DNA of 19,665 nt from Bacillota bacterium (GTDB lineage: Bacteria > Bacillota > Clostridia > Oscillospirales > Ruminococcaceae), in contig JAEXAZ010000188.1 of NCBI GenBank assembly GCA_023394255.1, positions 1-19,665 on the forward strand. The letters are read 5' to 3'. Positions 1-6,710 of this stretch are shown here, one piece after another. The number at the start of each line of letters is the position of its first letter. Position 1 is the stretch's first letter. The translations under genes and the position numbers were made by a program. The notes below the pieces were generated by a model. It searched no databases. It saw only the letters and a program-made list of their open reading frames with translations, and was not told where the DNA came from.

Positions 1-59
1 GGCCACCGTTGCACGCCCGCCCTCTTGTTCGGCAATTAAAAATATACAGAGACGACTAT

Positions 60-659
60 CTATTCAATAATTGCCTGATTGTAGGATGGCTTTGCGGTTT
101 CTCCTTCGGCGACGACCGCGATGCGCGGATCTTCCCAGTCGCCGTTGAGCAGCGCCGTAAGCAGGGAATAATCGGTTTCGGCGGTAAAAAAGTCCCAGGA
201 GTTCCGGTGCGCAAGGGATCTGGCAGCCAGGCTGTCGTCCGGAAGCAAAAGCTGGGTGTCGGCGAGATAACACAGGCAGGCACATTCCGCACGGGGGCAG
301 TCTAAAAGCTCTTTGCCTGAGTTGGGCAGATACCATGCGATCCCGCCGCCAAACCGGAGAAACAGGCGGCGGTAGGGATCGGCGCCTCCCAACAGCAGGG
401 AGACTGTGTTATGTACGCGGGGAATTACCAGCGGGATACCGTTGGAAGACAGCCCGTCTTCGGGAAGAAGGCATCCGCCGTCTGCAAGGATTACTGCGTC
501 ATAGCCATCAGCTTGCGCCAGCTGCTCCCGGATAATCAGACCAACGTCTGCGCGGGACTGCTCCGGCAGCCAAAATACGTCAACTTCATGGGGGCAATTC
601 GGAAGCAGTTTCTCCAGGTAGAGTTGCAGGGAGGGGCAGGCGAAGACAAAAAGCTTCAT
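60..659 (-). CDS. DUF1638 domain protein, function unknown
   Basis: About 199 residues from ATG at 659. A GTG at 671 would add four residues, but it sits only one base from the AGGA motif (673-676), whereas the ATG is 13 bases from it; neither spacing is ideal. The core motif IPLVIPRVHN, followed by a SLLLGG stretch, and the upstream GYDAVILADGGC segment match my memory of DUF1638, where IPLVIPRAHD and YGLCGN-like motifs are typical. The C-terminal segment with LLNGDW also fits the family. No signal peptide or membrane segment is visible. Cysteines are frequent, including a cluster DCPRAECACLC in the C-terminal half, which could bind metal (inference). DUF1638 has no settled function; some members lie near corrinoid methyltransferase genes, but none is present here. 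It stands alone, divergent from hflX. Confidence 0.72.
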   Translation of the reverse strand: MKLFVFACPSLQLYLEKLLPNCPHEVDVFWLPEQSRADVGLIIREQLAQADGYDAVILADGGCLLPEDGLSSNGIPLVIPRVHNTVSLLLGGADPYRRLFLRFGGGIAWYLPNSGKELLDCPRAECACLCYLADTQLLLPDDSLAARSLAHRNSWDFFTAETDYSLLTALLNGDWEDPRIAVVAEGETAKPSYNQAIIE

Positions 660-693
660 CGTTGTGTTCACATCCTATTCAATCTTTATATTG

Positions 694-722
694 AGTGTAC
701 CGCATTAACTGGGTGCGTTCAA
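694..722 (-). promoter_or_regulatory. Candidate promoter of the DUF1638 gene
   Basis: On the minus strand TTGAAC (717-722) is separated by 17 bases from TACACT (694-699), about 35 bases before the ATG at 659. Each hexamer matches the sigma-A consensus at 4 of 6 positions and the spacing is ideal. No better candidate lies between the two divergent genes. Confidence 0.4.
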
Positions 723-765
723 TGCAAAGAATTTGGTAAAAAGGATGCTTGTTTTTTCATCCTTA

Positions 766-774
766 TGGTATAAT
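766..774 (+). promoter_or_regulatory. Extended -10 promoter of hflX
   Basis: A perfect TATAAT (769-774) is preceded by TGG, giving the TGnTATAAT extended -10 form. No good -35 lies 17 bases upstream (TGCTTG), which is tolerated by extended -10 promoters. Transcription would begin near 781 and leave a leader of about 95 bases before hflX. Confidence 0.6.
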
Positions 775-780
775 AACAGA

Positions 781-875
781 GAATACACCGATTATATGGG
801 ATTATGCCAAGGAAACTCCCCCTTGACGGGGCAGTCGTCTGAGAGAAACGACTTCATTTTCAGAAGGAGAAATAT
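781..875 (+). promoter_or_regulatory. Structured hflX leader with short ORFs (candidate)
   Basis: The leader contains a C-run/G-run hairpin (818-822 with 828-831) and a 6-bp stem AGTCGT/ACGACT (833-838 with 848-853) followed by a T-rich stretch and then the AGAAGGAG ribosome binding site (862-869). Two short reading frames start in it: ATG 804 to TGA 842 (12 codons, MPRKLPLDGAVV) and ATG 796 to TAG 882 (28 codons, ending over the hflX start codon). Neither has a convincing ribosome binding site. Regulation by leader translation is known for a Listeria HflX homologue; applying it here is inference. Confidence 0.3.
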
Positions 876-2123
876 ATGGTAGAAAATCAATTGGATGTGC
901 CGCAGAAGGCGGTGCTTGTCGCGGTGGATACCGGTGAATATGACGTCCGGGTTTCGCTGGACGAGCTGGAAGAACTTACGCGTACGGCGGGTGCTATGAC
1001 GGCGGCGAAGGTCACGCAGAAGCGCCCTTCTTTCGAACCCGCGACCTGCATCGGCGAAGGCCGGCTGAAGGAACTTGCGGAATTTTGCCGCGCCAATGAA
1101 GTGGATATCGTCATTTTCGACCATGAACTTTCGCCCGCACAGATTCGGAATCTTGAAAAGGCCTGCGAAATCCCGGTAATCGACCGCACAATGCTGATTC
1201 TGGACATTTTTGCCCAGCGCGCGGTTACTGCGGAGGGAAAGCTGCAGGTGGAGCTTGCGCAGCTGCGCTACCGGCTGCCGCGGCTCGCGGGCATCGGCAC
1301 CGAATTGTCCCGGCTGGGCGGCGGAATCGGCACGCGCGGCCCCGGGGAAACCAAGCTGGAAACCGACCGGCGGCATATCCGGCGCAGGATTTCCGCGCTT
1401 CAGGAGCAGCTGGAGGAATTGGGAAAACGGCGGCAACTCCTGCGTGACCGGCGGAAAAAAGACGGGGTCACCACCGTGGCAATCGTCGGCTATACCAATG
1501 TGGGGAAGAGCACGCTGCTGAACGCGCTGACCAACGCGGGGGTTTTGGCCGAGGACAAGCTGTTCGCGACGCTGGACCCCACCTCCCGCGCGCTTACCCT
1601 GCCGGACGGCAGGCAGGTGATGTTGATTGATACGGTCGGCCTGGTGCGGCGTTTGCCCCACCATCTGGTGGAGGCTTTTAAATCTACACTGGAGGAGGCG
1701 GCCGGGGCCGATCTGCTCTGGTGCGTCTGCGATATATCCTCCGACGAGACCGAGGAGCAGATTGCCGTCACCCGGGACCTGATGCGGGAGCTGGGAGTGG
1801 AGGATACCCCGATGCTGGCGGTGCTCAATAAGTGCGACCGCATTGCAGAATCCCCGCTTCCGCTCAATTCCATGACCGCTGTTATTTCCGCAAAGACCGG
1901 ATTTGGCTTTGACGCACTTTTGAAAAAGACGGCGGATGCGCTCAAACCGACCCACCGCCGGATGCGTTTGCTGATCCCCTACGACAAAACCGGACTGATT
2001 AACGAAATCACGGGGCTGGGCAAGGTGTTCGCGCAGGAATATGTCGAAGCGGGCACCAAAATAGACGCTCTGGTGGATCTCAAAATCCTTTACAAAGTGG
2101 AAGGCTTCGCAATCAGGGAATAA
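876..2123 (+). CDS. hflX: GTPase HflX, ribosome-splitting/ribosome-associated
   Basis: 415 residues, a normal length for HflX. The N-terminal domain (about 1-180) carries the family signature GGGIGTRGPGETKLETDRR, followed by an Arg/Glu-rich helical stretch. The GTPase domain has the P-loop GYTNVGKS (205-212), switch II DTVGLVRRLP (from 252), the guanine-specificity motif NKCD (318-321) and SAKTG (338-342). In known members HflX binds the 50S subunit and splits stalled 70S ribosomes under heat or antibiotic stress. The start is fixed by AGAAGGAG at 862-869, seven bases upstream. It is a single-gene unit driven by an extended -10 promoter, and converges on the flavin reductase gene with 38 bases between the stop codons. 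All GTP-binding residues are present, so the protein should be active. Confidence 0.96.
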   Translation: MVENQLDVPQKAVLVAVDTGEYDVRVSLDELEELTRTAGAMTAAKVTQKRPSFEPATCIGEGRLKELAEFCRANEVDIVIFDHELSPAQIRNLEKACEIPVIDRTMLILDIFAQRAVTAEGKLQVELAQLRYRLPRLAGIGTELSRLGGGIGTRGPGETKLETDRRHIRRRISALQEQLEELGKRRQLLRDRRKKDGVTTVAIVGYTNVGKSTLLNALTNAGVLAEDKLFATLDPTSRALTLPDGRQVMLIDTVGLVRRLPHHLVEAFKSTLEEAAGADLLWCVCDISSDETEEQIAVTRDLMRELGVEDTPMLAVLNKCDRIAESPLPLNSMTAVISAKTGFGFDALLKKTADALKPTHRRMRLLIPYDKTGLINEITGLGKVFAQEYVEAGTKIDALVDLKILYKVEGFAIRE

Positions 2124-2128
2124 GCGTG

Positions 2129-2154
2129 AAAAAGCGGAGGCTGAAAGCCTCCGC
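2129..2154 (-). terminator. Intrinsic terminator of the flavin reductase gene
   Basis: A perfect 9-bp stem GCGGAGGCT/AGCCTCCGC (2134-2142 with 2146-2154) closes a 3-base loop. Read on the minus strand it is followed by five T residues (2133-2129), as expected for a Rho-independent terminator just after the stop at 2162. On the plus strand the hairpin follows hflX but is not trailed by a T-tract, so it should stop hflX transcripts less efficiently. Confidence 0.85.
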
Positions 2155-2161
2155 AAATACG

Positions 2162-2662
2162 TTATTTCTGGTAAACCCCGAGGATTTCGCCCACGTAGAA
2201 GAAATGATAGTCTTTGTTGGGGTAGTTCGCGGTATCAATGGAAGGGTCGACAAACGATTCCGGATCGAATTTCTGCCGGAACAGCTTGCGGCAGGTAATG
2301 GCAATTTCCGACTGCGCGAGCACCGGCGTATTGTCGAGCGTAGTTGCTTCAAACCCGCAGATAGCCAGTTTATCAACCTCCCGCCCGGTATGCGAGCCGC
2401 AGTATTGCAGTTCTTTGCGATAAGACTCGGGCAGAAAACAGGCGGAAAAGGTTTCGGACGCATCCATCAGTTCCCGCGTATATCGCTGCGGACGAAGGAA
2501 AACATATGTTACGGGCTTGTTCCACAGAACCCCCACGCCGCCCCAGCTCGCCGTCATGGTGTTGACATGCCCGTCGGCGGATTTTGTGGTGATCATTGCC
2601 CATTGTTTGCCGATCAGGTCAAACGGATTTTTATTCAGTTCCTGCGGTGTAATTTTGTTCAT
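2162..2662 (-). CDS. Flavin reductase family protein (FMN-binding split barrel)
   Basis: 166 residues from ATG at 2662. A GTG two codons upstream (2668) is possible, but family members usually begin with M-(N/K)-K-I-T-P-E-like sequences, which match the ATG. AAGG lies about 10 bases before the ATG. The sequence follows the Clostridia flavin reductase-like family: NKNPFDLIGKQWAMIT, then NTMTASWGGVGVLWNKP (flavin-binding loop) and RPQRYTRE, then ETFSACFLPE and a C-terminal NYPNKDYHFFYVGEI. These proteins bind FMN in a split-barrel dimer; the electron donor and partner are usually unknown. No signal peptide or iron-sulfur motif is present, so it is likely cytosolic. It is transcribed alone from its own candidate promoter and ends at a strong terminator shared with the hflX 3' end. 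Confidence 0.88.
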   Translation of the reverse strand: MNKITPQELNKNPFDLIGKQWAMITTKSADGHVNTMTASWGGVGVLWNKPVTYVFLRPQRYTRELMDASETFSACFLPESYRKELQYCGSHTGREVDKLAICGFEATTLDNTPVLAQSEIAITCRKLFRQKFDPESFVDPSIDTANYPNKDYHFFYVGEILGVYQK

Positions 2663-2699
2663 CTTCACACAGCCTTTCCATAATCGTCAGAATCGGATG

Positions 2700-2733
2700 C
2701 GGCAAAGCCGTACCGGACGGCTGCCGACAGCCG
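2700..2733 (-). promoter_or_regulatory. Competing hairpins in the flavin reductase leader
   Basis: Three short perfect stems overlap here: CGGC/GCCG (2700-2703 with 2707-2710), GCCGT/ACGGC (2707-2711 with 2717-2721) and CGGCTG/CAGCCG (2718-2723 with 2728-2733). The middle stem excludes both outer ones. This may be a regulatory leader or simply GC-rich secondary structure; the FMN riboswitch core sequence is not recognisable. Confidence 0.25.
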
Positions 2734-2745
2734 CCTAACATTCTT

Positions 2746-2754
2746 ATCATAGCA
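2746..2754 (-). promoter_or_regulatory. Candidate extended -10 promoter of the flavin reductase gene
   Basis: On the minus strand TGC precedes TATGAT (2751-2746), a TGnTATGAT extended -10 element. The -35 position 17 bases upstream is TTTTAT, a weak match. The resulting leader would be roughly 75-80 bases and contain the hairpins at 2700-2733. Confidence 0.45.
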
Positions 2755-2814
2755 CGATGGAAGGGGGAATAAAAGGGGATTTTGTGCAAAGGTACACAAT
2801 TCAGATGCAAACAT

Positions 2815-2832
2815 AATGAATATTTATGCGAA
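2815..2832 (+). promoter_or_regulatory. ARG-box-like operator upstream of argG
   Basis: AATGAATATTTATGCGAA matches the ArgR/AhrC palindrome TGAAT-WWWW-ATTCA fully in the left half (TGAAT, 2817-2821) and AT spacer, and at 3 of 5 positions in the right half (ATGCG). It ends eight bases before the argG -35 element. Further half-site-like copies are ATTCA at 2799-2803 and TGAAT at 2880-2884. ArgR is not encoded in the window, so this is recognised by pattern only. Confidence 0.4.
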
Positions 2833-2840
2833 TATAGGGG

Positions 2841-2868
2841 TTGCAATTGCATAAAAACAGTGTATAAT
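2841..2868 (+). promoter_or_regulatory. Promoter of the arginine operon
   Basis: TTGCAA (2841-2846) and a perfect TATAAT (2863-2868) are spaced by 16 bases, giving a leader of about 35 bases before argG. A second TATAAT lies at 2875-2880. A short dyad AGTGT/ACACT (2859-2863 with 2871-2875) spans the first -10 element and could hold a regulator (inference). Confidence 0.7.
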
Positions 2869-2909
2869 AGACACTATAATGAATGATTAACCAAACGGAG
2901 GGTATACAT

Positions 2910-4130
2910 ATGCAAAAACAATTCAAAAAAGTCGTGCTTGCCTACTCCGGCGGGCTGGATACATCGGTCATCATCCCCTGGCTGAAAGAACACTACGACT
3001 GCGAGGTCATCGCCGTTGCCGCCAATGTCGGCCAGGGTGATTACGAACTGGAAGGCCTTGAGGAAAAGGCCATCAAGACCGGGGCGTCAAAATGCTACAT
3101 CGAGGATTTGACCAGCGAATTCGTGGAGGAGTTCATCATCCCCACAGTGAAGGCGGGCGCGGTCTATGAAGGCAAATACCTGCTGGGCACCTCGTTCGCG
3201 CGTCCGATTATTGCAAAGCGGCTGGTGGAAATTGCGAAGAAAGAGGGCGCCGACGCGATTGCGCACGGCTGCACCGGCAAGGGAAACGATCAGGTGCGTT
3301 TCGAACTGACCATCAAGGCGTTCGCACCCAATATGGGTATCATCGCGCCGTGGCGTTTCTGGGAGCTCAACAGCCGCGAAAAAGAAATCGCGTATGCCGA
3401 GGCGCATCAGATTCCGCTCAAGATCAACCGCGAGACCAACTACTCCAAGGATAAGAACCTGTGGCACCTTTCCCACGAGGGCCTGGATCTTGAGGACCCC
3501 GCCAACGAGCCCAACTATGACAAGATCCTTGAAATGGGCGTTACGCCCGAAAAGGCCCCCGACAAGCCTACTTATGTGACCATCGGCTTTGAAAAGGGCG
3601 TACCGGTCTCTGTGGACGGAGAGAAGATGAAGCCGGTGGATGCCATTTACAAGCTCAATAAGCTGGGCGGAGAGAACGGTATCGGAATCGTGGATATGGT
3701 GGAAAACCGGCTGGTCGGCATGAAGAGCCGCGGCGTCTATGAGACCCCCGGCGGCGCCATCCTTTACTTTGCGCACCAGTCCCTGGAGGAGATCTGCCTG
3801 GACAAGGAGACCCAGCACTACAAGATGCAGATGGGCGTCAAGTTCAGCGAGCTGGTTTACAACGGCCAGTGGTATACCCCGCTGCGGGAAGCGCTGAGCG
3901 CGTTTGTCGACAAGACGCAGGAGCCGGTTACCGGCGAAGTCAAGCTGAAGCTCTATAAGGGCAACATCATGAATGCCGGCATGACCTCCCCCAACTCCCT
4001 CTATTCGGAAGAAATCGCGACCTTCGGCGAGGACCATGTTTACGATCAGGCGGATTCTGCGGGATTCATCAACCTGTTCGGCCTGCCGCTGAAGGTGAAG
4101 GCGCTGCTGGACGAGAAAAAAATCAAGTAA
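2910..4130 (+). CDS. argG: Argininosuccinate synthase
   Basis: 406 residues, the usual length. It joins citrulline and aspartate with ATP to form argininosuccinate in the cytosol, the step before ArgH. The N-terminal PP-loop ATP-binding motif AYSGGLDTS lies at residues 11-19. Further family blocks are present: GTSFARPIIAKRLVEIA, AHGCTGKGNDQVRFE and the IAPWRFW region. The start at 2910 is chosen because CGGAGGG (2896-2902) sits seven bases upstream and the protein then begins like other ArgG proteins; an in-frame ATG at 2883 overlaps the transcription start region and has no ribosome binding site. First gene of the arg operon, directly behind the promoter and ARG-box-like site. A hairpin with T-tract separates it from argH. 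Confidence 0.97.
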   Translation: MQKQFKKVVLAYSGGLDTSVIIPWLKEHYDCEVIAVAANVGQGDYELEGLEEKAIKTGASKCYIEDLTSEFVEEFIIPTVKAGAVYEGKYLLGTSFARPIIAKRLVEIAKKEGADAIAHGCTGKGNDQVRFELTIKAFAPNMGIIAPWRFWELNSREKEIAYAEAHQIPLKINRETNYSKDKNLWHLSHEGLDLEDPANEPNYDKILEMGVTPEKAPDKPTYVTIGFEKGVPVSVDGEKMKPVDAIYKLNKLGGENGIGIVDMVENRLVGMKSRGVYETPGGAILYFAHQSLEEICLDKETQHYKMQMGVKFSELVYNGQWYTPLREALSAFVDKTQEPVTGEVKLKLYKGNIMNAGMTSPNSLYSEEIATFGEDHVYDQADSAGFINLFGLPLKVKALLDEKKIK

Positions 4131-4143
4131 CAGGCAAAAGTAA

Positions 4144-4192
4144 GGGGGCTGTAACGTCGGGGCAGGTGTCCCGCGTTAGAGCCCTTTTCTTT
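4144..4192 (+). terminator. Hairpin with T-tract between argG and argH (terminator or attenuator)
   Basis: GGGCT (4146-4150) pairs with AGCCC (4180-4184) and TAACG (4152-4156) pairs with CGTTA (4174-4178) across a single G-G mismatch, with a small GGG/CCC helix possible inside. TTTTCTTT follows directly (4185-4192). This has the form of a Rho-independent terminator, yet argH has no evident promoter after it, so partial read-through or attenuation within the operon is more likely than a full stop. Confidence 0.65.
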
Positions 4193-4227
4193 CCGGGATT
4201 CAGAACGAGTGACTGCGAGGTAACAAT

Positions 4228-5610
4228 ATGAAAATGTGGGCAGGGCGGTTTTCCAAGGAAGTGGATTCCCGCGTCAACGATTTTAATTCCTCCATCCGCT
4301 TTGACGCGCGGATGTTTGAGCAGGATATCGCGGGCTCGATGGCGCACGCGCAGATGCTGGCCGCGCAGGGGATTCTCTCCAAAGAGGACGCGGACCGGAT
4401 TGTGGATGGGCTTGACGGCATTCTTGGAGACTTGAAGAGCGGCGCGCTTGCCATTGACCCCAACGCCGAAGATGTCCATATGTTTGTCGAGCAGGTGCTG
4501 ACCGAACGGATCGGCGTGACCGGGAAACGCCTGCATACCGCCCGCTCCCGCAATGACCAGGTGGCGCTTGACATCCGCCTTTGCCTGCGGGAAGAGAGCG
4601 AAAAAATCGTGGGGCTCCTGCTGGAACTGACGGAGGAGCTGACCCGGAAAGCGGAAGAAAACCTGGAAACCGTGATGCCCGGCTACACGCATCTCCAACG
4701 TGCCCAGCCGATTACGTTTGGCCATCACCTGATGGCCTATGCCAGTATGCTGGCACGGGACGTGGGCAGGATGCGGGACGCCGCCAAACGTATGGAGGAG
4801 CTGCCGCTCGGCTCGGGCGCGCTGGCGGGAACCACCTATCCCATCGACCGGCAGATGACGGCCAAGGCGCTCGGCTTTTTACGTCCGACCGCGAATTCGC
4901 TGGACGGCGTTTCCGACCGCGATTTCTGCATCGAACTGGCGGGCGCGATTTCCACCATTATGATGCACCTTTCCCGGCTTTCCGAGGAAATCGTGCTGTG
5001 GTGCTCGTGGGAATTTAAATTCATCGAGCTGGACGACGCGTTTGCGACCGGGTCGTCGATTATGCCGCAGAAGAAGAACCCGGATGTGGCGGAGCTGGTG
5101 CGCGGAAAGACCGGCAGGGTCTACGGCGACCTGATGACGCTGCTGACGATGATGAAGGGGCTCCCGCTTGCCTATAATAAAGATATGCAGGAGGATAAAG
5201 AGGCGATTTTTGACGCGGTGGATACCGTGAAGCTTTGCCTTTCGACGATGACGCCGATGCTGCATACCATGACCGTCCTGAAGGAGAATATGCGGGCGGC
5301 GGCGGCAAAGGGCTTTATCAACGCTACCGACTGCGCGGATTATCTGACGAAAAAGGGCGTGGCGTTCCGGGACGCGTATAAGTGCACCGGCGGCCTGGTT
5401 GCCCTCTGCATCCAAAAGGGCCAGACGCTCGAAACGCTGCCGATTGAGGAATACCAAAAAGCAAGCCCTGTATTCCAGAATGATATTTATGACGCGATCA
5501 GTCTCGAAACCTGCGTGAAAGGCAGAACGAGCGAGGGCGGCCCGTCCCCGGAGGCCGTCAGGGTACAGATTGAGAAGATACGGGCGTTTCTCACAGCGGA
5601 GAAACGCTGA
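4228..5610 (+). CDS. argH: Argininosuccinate lyase
   Basis: 460 residues, typical for the family. It cleaves argininosuccinate into arginine and fumarate, the last biosynthetic step; the enzyme is a cytosolic homotetramer of the fumarase/aspartase superfamily. The protein begins MKMWAGRFSKE, as ArgH proteins usually do. It contains TARSRNDQVALD, the His-bearing MPGYTHLQRAQP block, and the superfamily signature GSSIMPQKKNPD at 275-286, which includes the catalytic serine loop. The start is supported by GAGGT (4217-4221) just upstream. The gene lies 97 bases after argG, with the hairpin at 4144-4192 in between, and 31 bases before argC. Confidence 0.97.
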   Translation: MKMWAGRFSKEVDSRVNDFNSSIRFDARMFEQDIAGSMAHAQMLAAQGILSKEDADRIVDGLDGILGDLKSGALAIDPNAEDVHMFVEQVLTERIGVTGKRLHTARSRNDQVALDIRLCLREESEKIVGLLLELTEELTRKAEENLETVMPGYTHLQRAQPITFGHHLMAYASMLARDVGRMRDAAKRMEELPLGSGALAGTTYPIDRQMTAKALGFLRPTANSLDGVSDRDFCIELAGAISTIMMHLSRLSEEIVLWCSWEFKFIELDDAFATGSSIMPQKKNPDVAELVRGKTGRVYGDLMTLLTMMKGLPLAYNKDMQEDKEAIFDAVDTVKLCLSTMTPMLHTMTVLKENMRAAAAKGFINATDCADYLTKKGVAFRDAYKCTGGLVALCIQKGQTLETLPIEEYQKASPVFQNDIYDAISLETCVKGRTSEGGPSPEAVRVQIEKIRAFLTAEKR

Positions 5611-5641
5611 TCCCTGCGGGGCAAATTGTGAGGTGTGTGGA

Positions 5642-6682
5642 ATGAAACAAATTAAAGCGGGCGTGATTGGCGCGACCGGTTATGCGGGCCTGGAGATCGT
5701 CCGGCTGCTGCTGTCCCATCCCGATGTTGAGGTTTCGGCGGTTTCGTCCGTCAGCTTCGAGGGGCAGGCCATCAGCGAAATCTATCCACAGCTGACGGGG
5801 CTGTTTGAACAAAAGCTTACCGACGACGCGGCGGTTGTGGATTCCTGCGACGTGGTGTTCGGCTCCCTGCCGCATGGGCTCTCCGAAAAGATCGCGCGCC
5901 GGTGTTATGACGCCGGAAAGCTGTTTATCGATCTGGGCGCGGATTTCCGCCTGAAAAGGGAATCGGATTACCAGACCTGGTACGGCGGGAACTACGAAGA
6001 TATGGAGCTGCACCAAAAGGCGGTCTATTCGATTCCGGAACTGCACCGATCCCTCGTGAAAGGCGCGAAGCTGATCGCAAACCCGGGCTGCTATGTCACC
6101 TCCGTCTGTCTGGGGCTTGCGCCTGTGATGAAAGCCGGCGCGATCGACCCCGACACGCTTGTGATCGATTCCAAATCCGGCGTGACCGGGGCGGGACGAG
6201 GGCTTGCGCTGAATACCCATTATCCCGAATGCAACGAGGCGTTTTCGCCCTATAAAATTGCCTCCCACCGGCACACGCCCGAAATCGAGCAGGTGCTGGG
6301 AGAGCTTTCGGGGAATCCGGTCACGGTGACGTTTGTGCCGCACCTGCTTCCGGTGAACCGGGGCATTGTCTCCACCATGTACATGAAACTGCGGCCGGAT
6401 TTCGATGAGGAAACGGTGCGCGCGCTGTATGAATCGTTCTACAGCGGGGAACAGTTTGTAAAGCTGCTGCCCAAGGGCACGGCGGCGAACCTCAAGAATG
6501 TCAAATACAGCAATTGCTGCCATATTTCCCTGCACACCGACGCGCGCACCGGCCGATTGATTGTGGTTTCCACCCTTGACAACATGGTCAAAGGCGCCGC
6601 CGGTCAGGCGATTCAGAATATGAACCTTGCGCTCGGGCTGGAAGAATCCGCGGGGCTGAACCTTGTGCCGCCCGCATTTTAA
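5642..6682 (+). CDS. argC: N-acetyl-gamma-glutamyl-phosphate reductase
   Basis: 346 residues, the normal length for type 1 ArgC. It uses NADPH to reduce N-acetylglutamyl phosphate to the semialdehyde, the third step from glutamate. The N-terminal dinucleotide-binding motif GVIGATGYAGLEIVRLL is clear. The active-site cysteine lies in NPGCYVTS (C150), and SHRHTPEIEQ supplies the conserved histidine region. The ATG at 5642 is chosen because GAGGTG lies just upstream and the protein then starts directly at the Rossmann strand. Upstream in-frame starts lie inside the end of argH. Fits between argH (31 bases away) and argJ (28 bases away) in one transcription unit. Confidence 0.97.
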   Translation: MKQIKAGVIGATGYAGLEIVRLLLSHPDVEVSAVSSVSFEGQAISEIYPQLTGLFEQKLTDDAAVVDSCDVVFGSLPHGLSEKIARRCYDAGKLFIDLGADFRLKRESDYQTWYGGNYEDMELHQKAVYSIPELHRSLVKGAKLIANPGCYVTSVCLGLAPVMKAGAIDPDTLVIDSKSGVTGAGRGLALNTHYPECNEAFSPYKIASHRHTPEIEQVLGELSGNPVTVTFVPHLLPVNRGIVSTMYMKLRPDFDEETVRALYESFYSGEQFVKLLPKGTAANLKNVKYSNCCHISLHTDARTGRLIVVSTLDNMVKGAAGQAIQNMNLALGLEESAGLNLVPPAF

Positions 6683-6710
6683 AACCGGAATCAGGAAGGA
6701 TGAAACGAGT

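Noticed and set aside
1..59. Possible gene fragment at the left edge
   Set aside because: The 59 bases after the DUF1638 stop show no recognisable protein, hairpin or promoter; nothing can be supported there.
792..2156. Long open frame on the minus strand opposite hflX
   Set aside because: It mirrors the third-position GC bias of hflX, resembles no family I know, and has no ribosome binding site; hflX on the plus strand has every GTPase motif.
2669..2745. FMN riboswitch ahead of the flavin reductase gene
   Set aside because: The leader is short and lacks the conserved core segments of the FMN aptamer; only simple overlapping stems are seen.
4157..4184. T-box-like sequence between argG and argH (GGTGTCCCGCG resembles the GGTGGNACCGCG antiterminator motif)
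   Set aside because: The match is partial, and the spacer is too short for a specifier stem. The segment is better explained as part of the terminator-like hairpin.
5570..5641. N-terminally extended argC starting inside argH
   Set aside because: The extension encodes a sequence unlike ArgC and overlaps the argH end; the ATG at 5642 has a GAGGTG site and gives the normal length.
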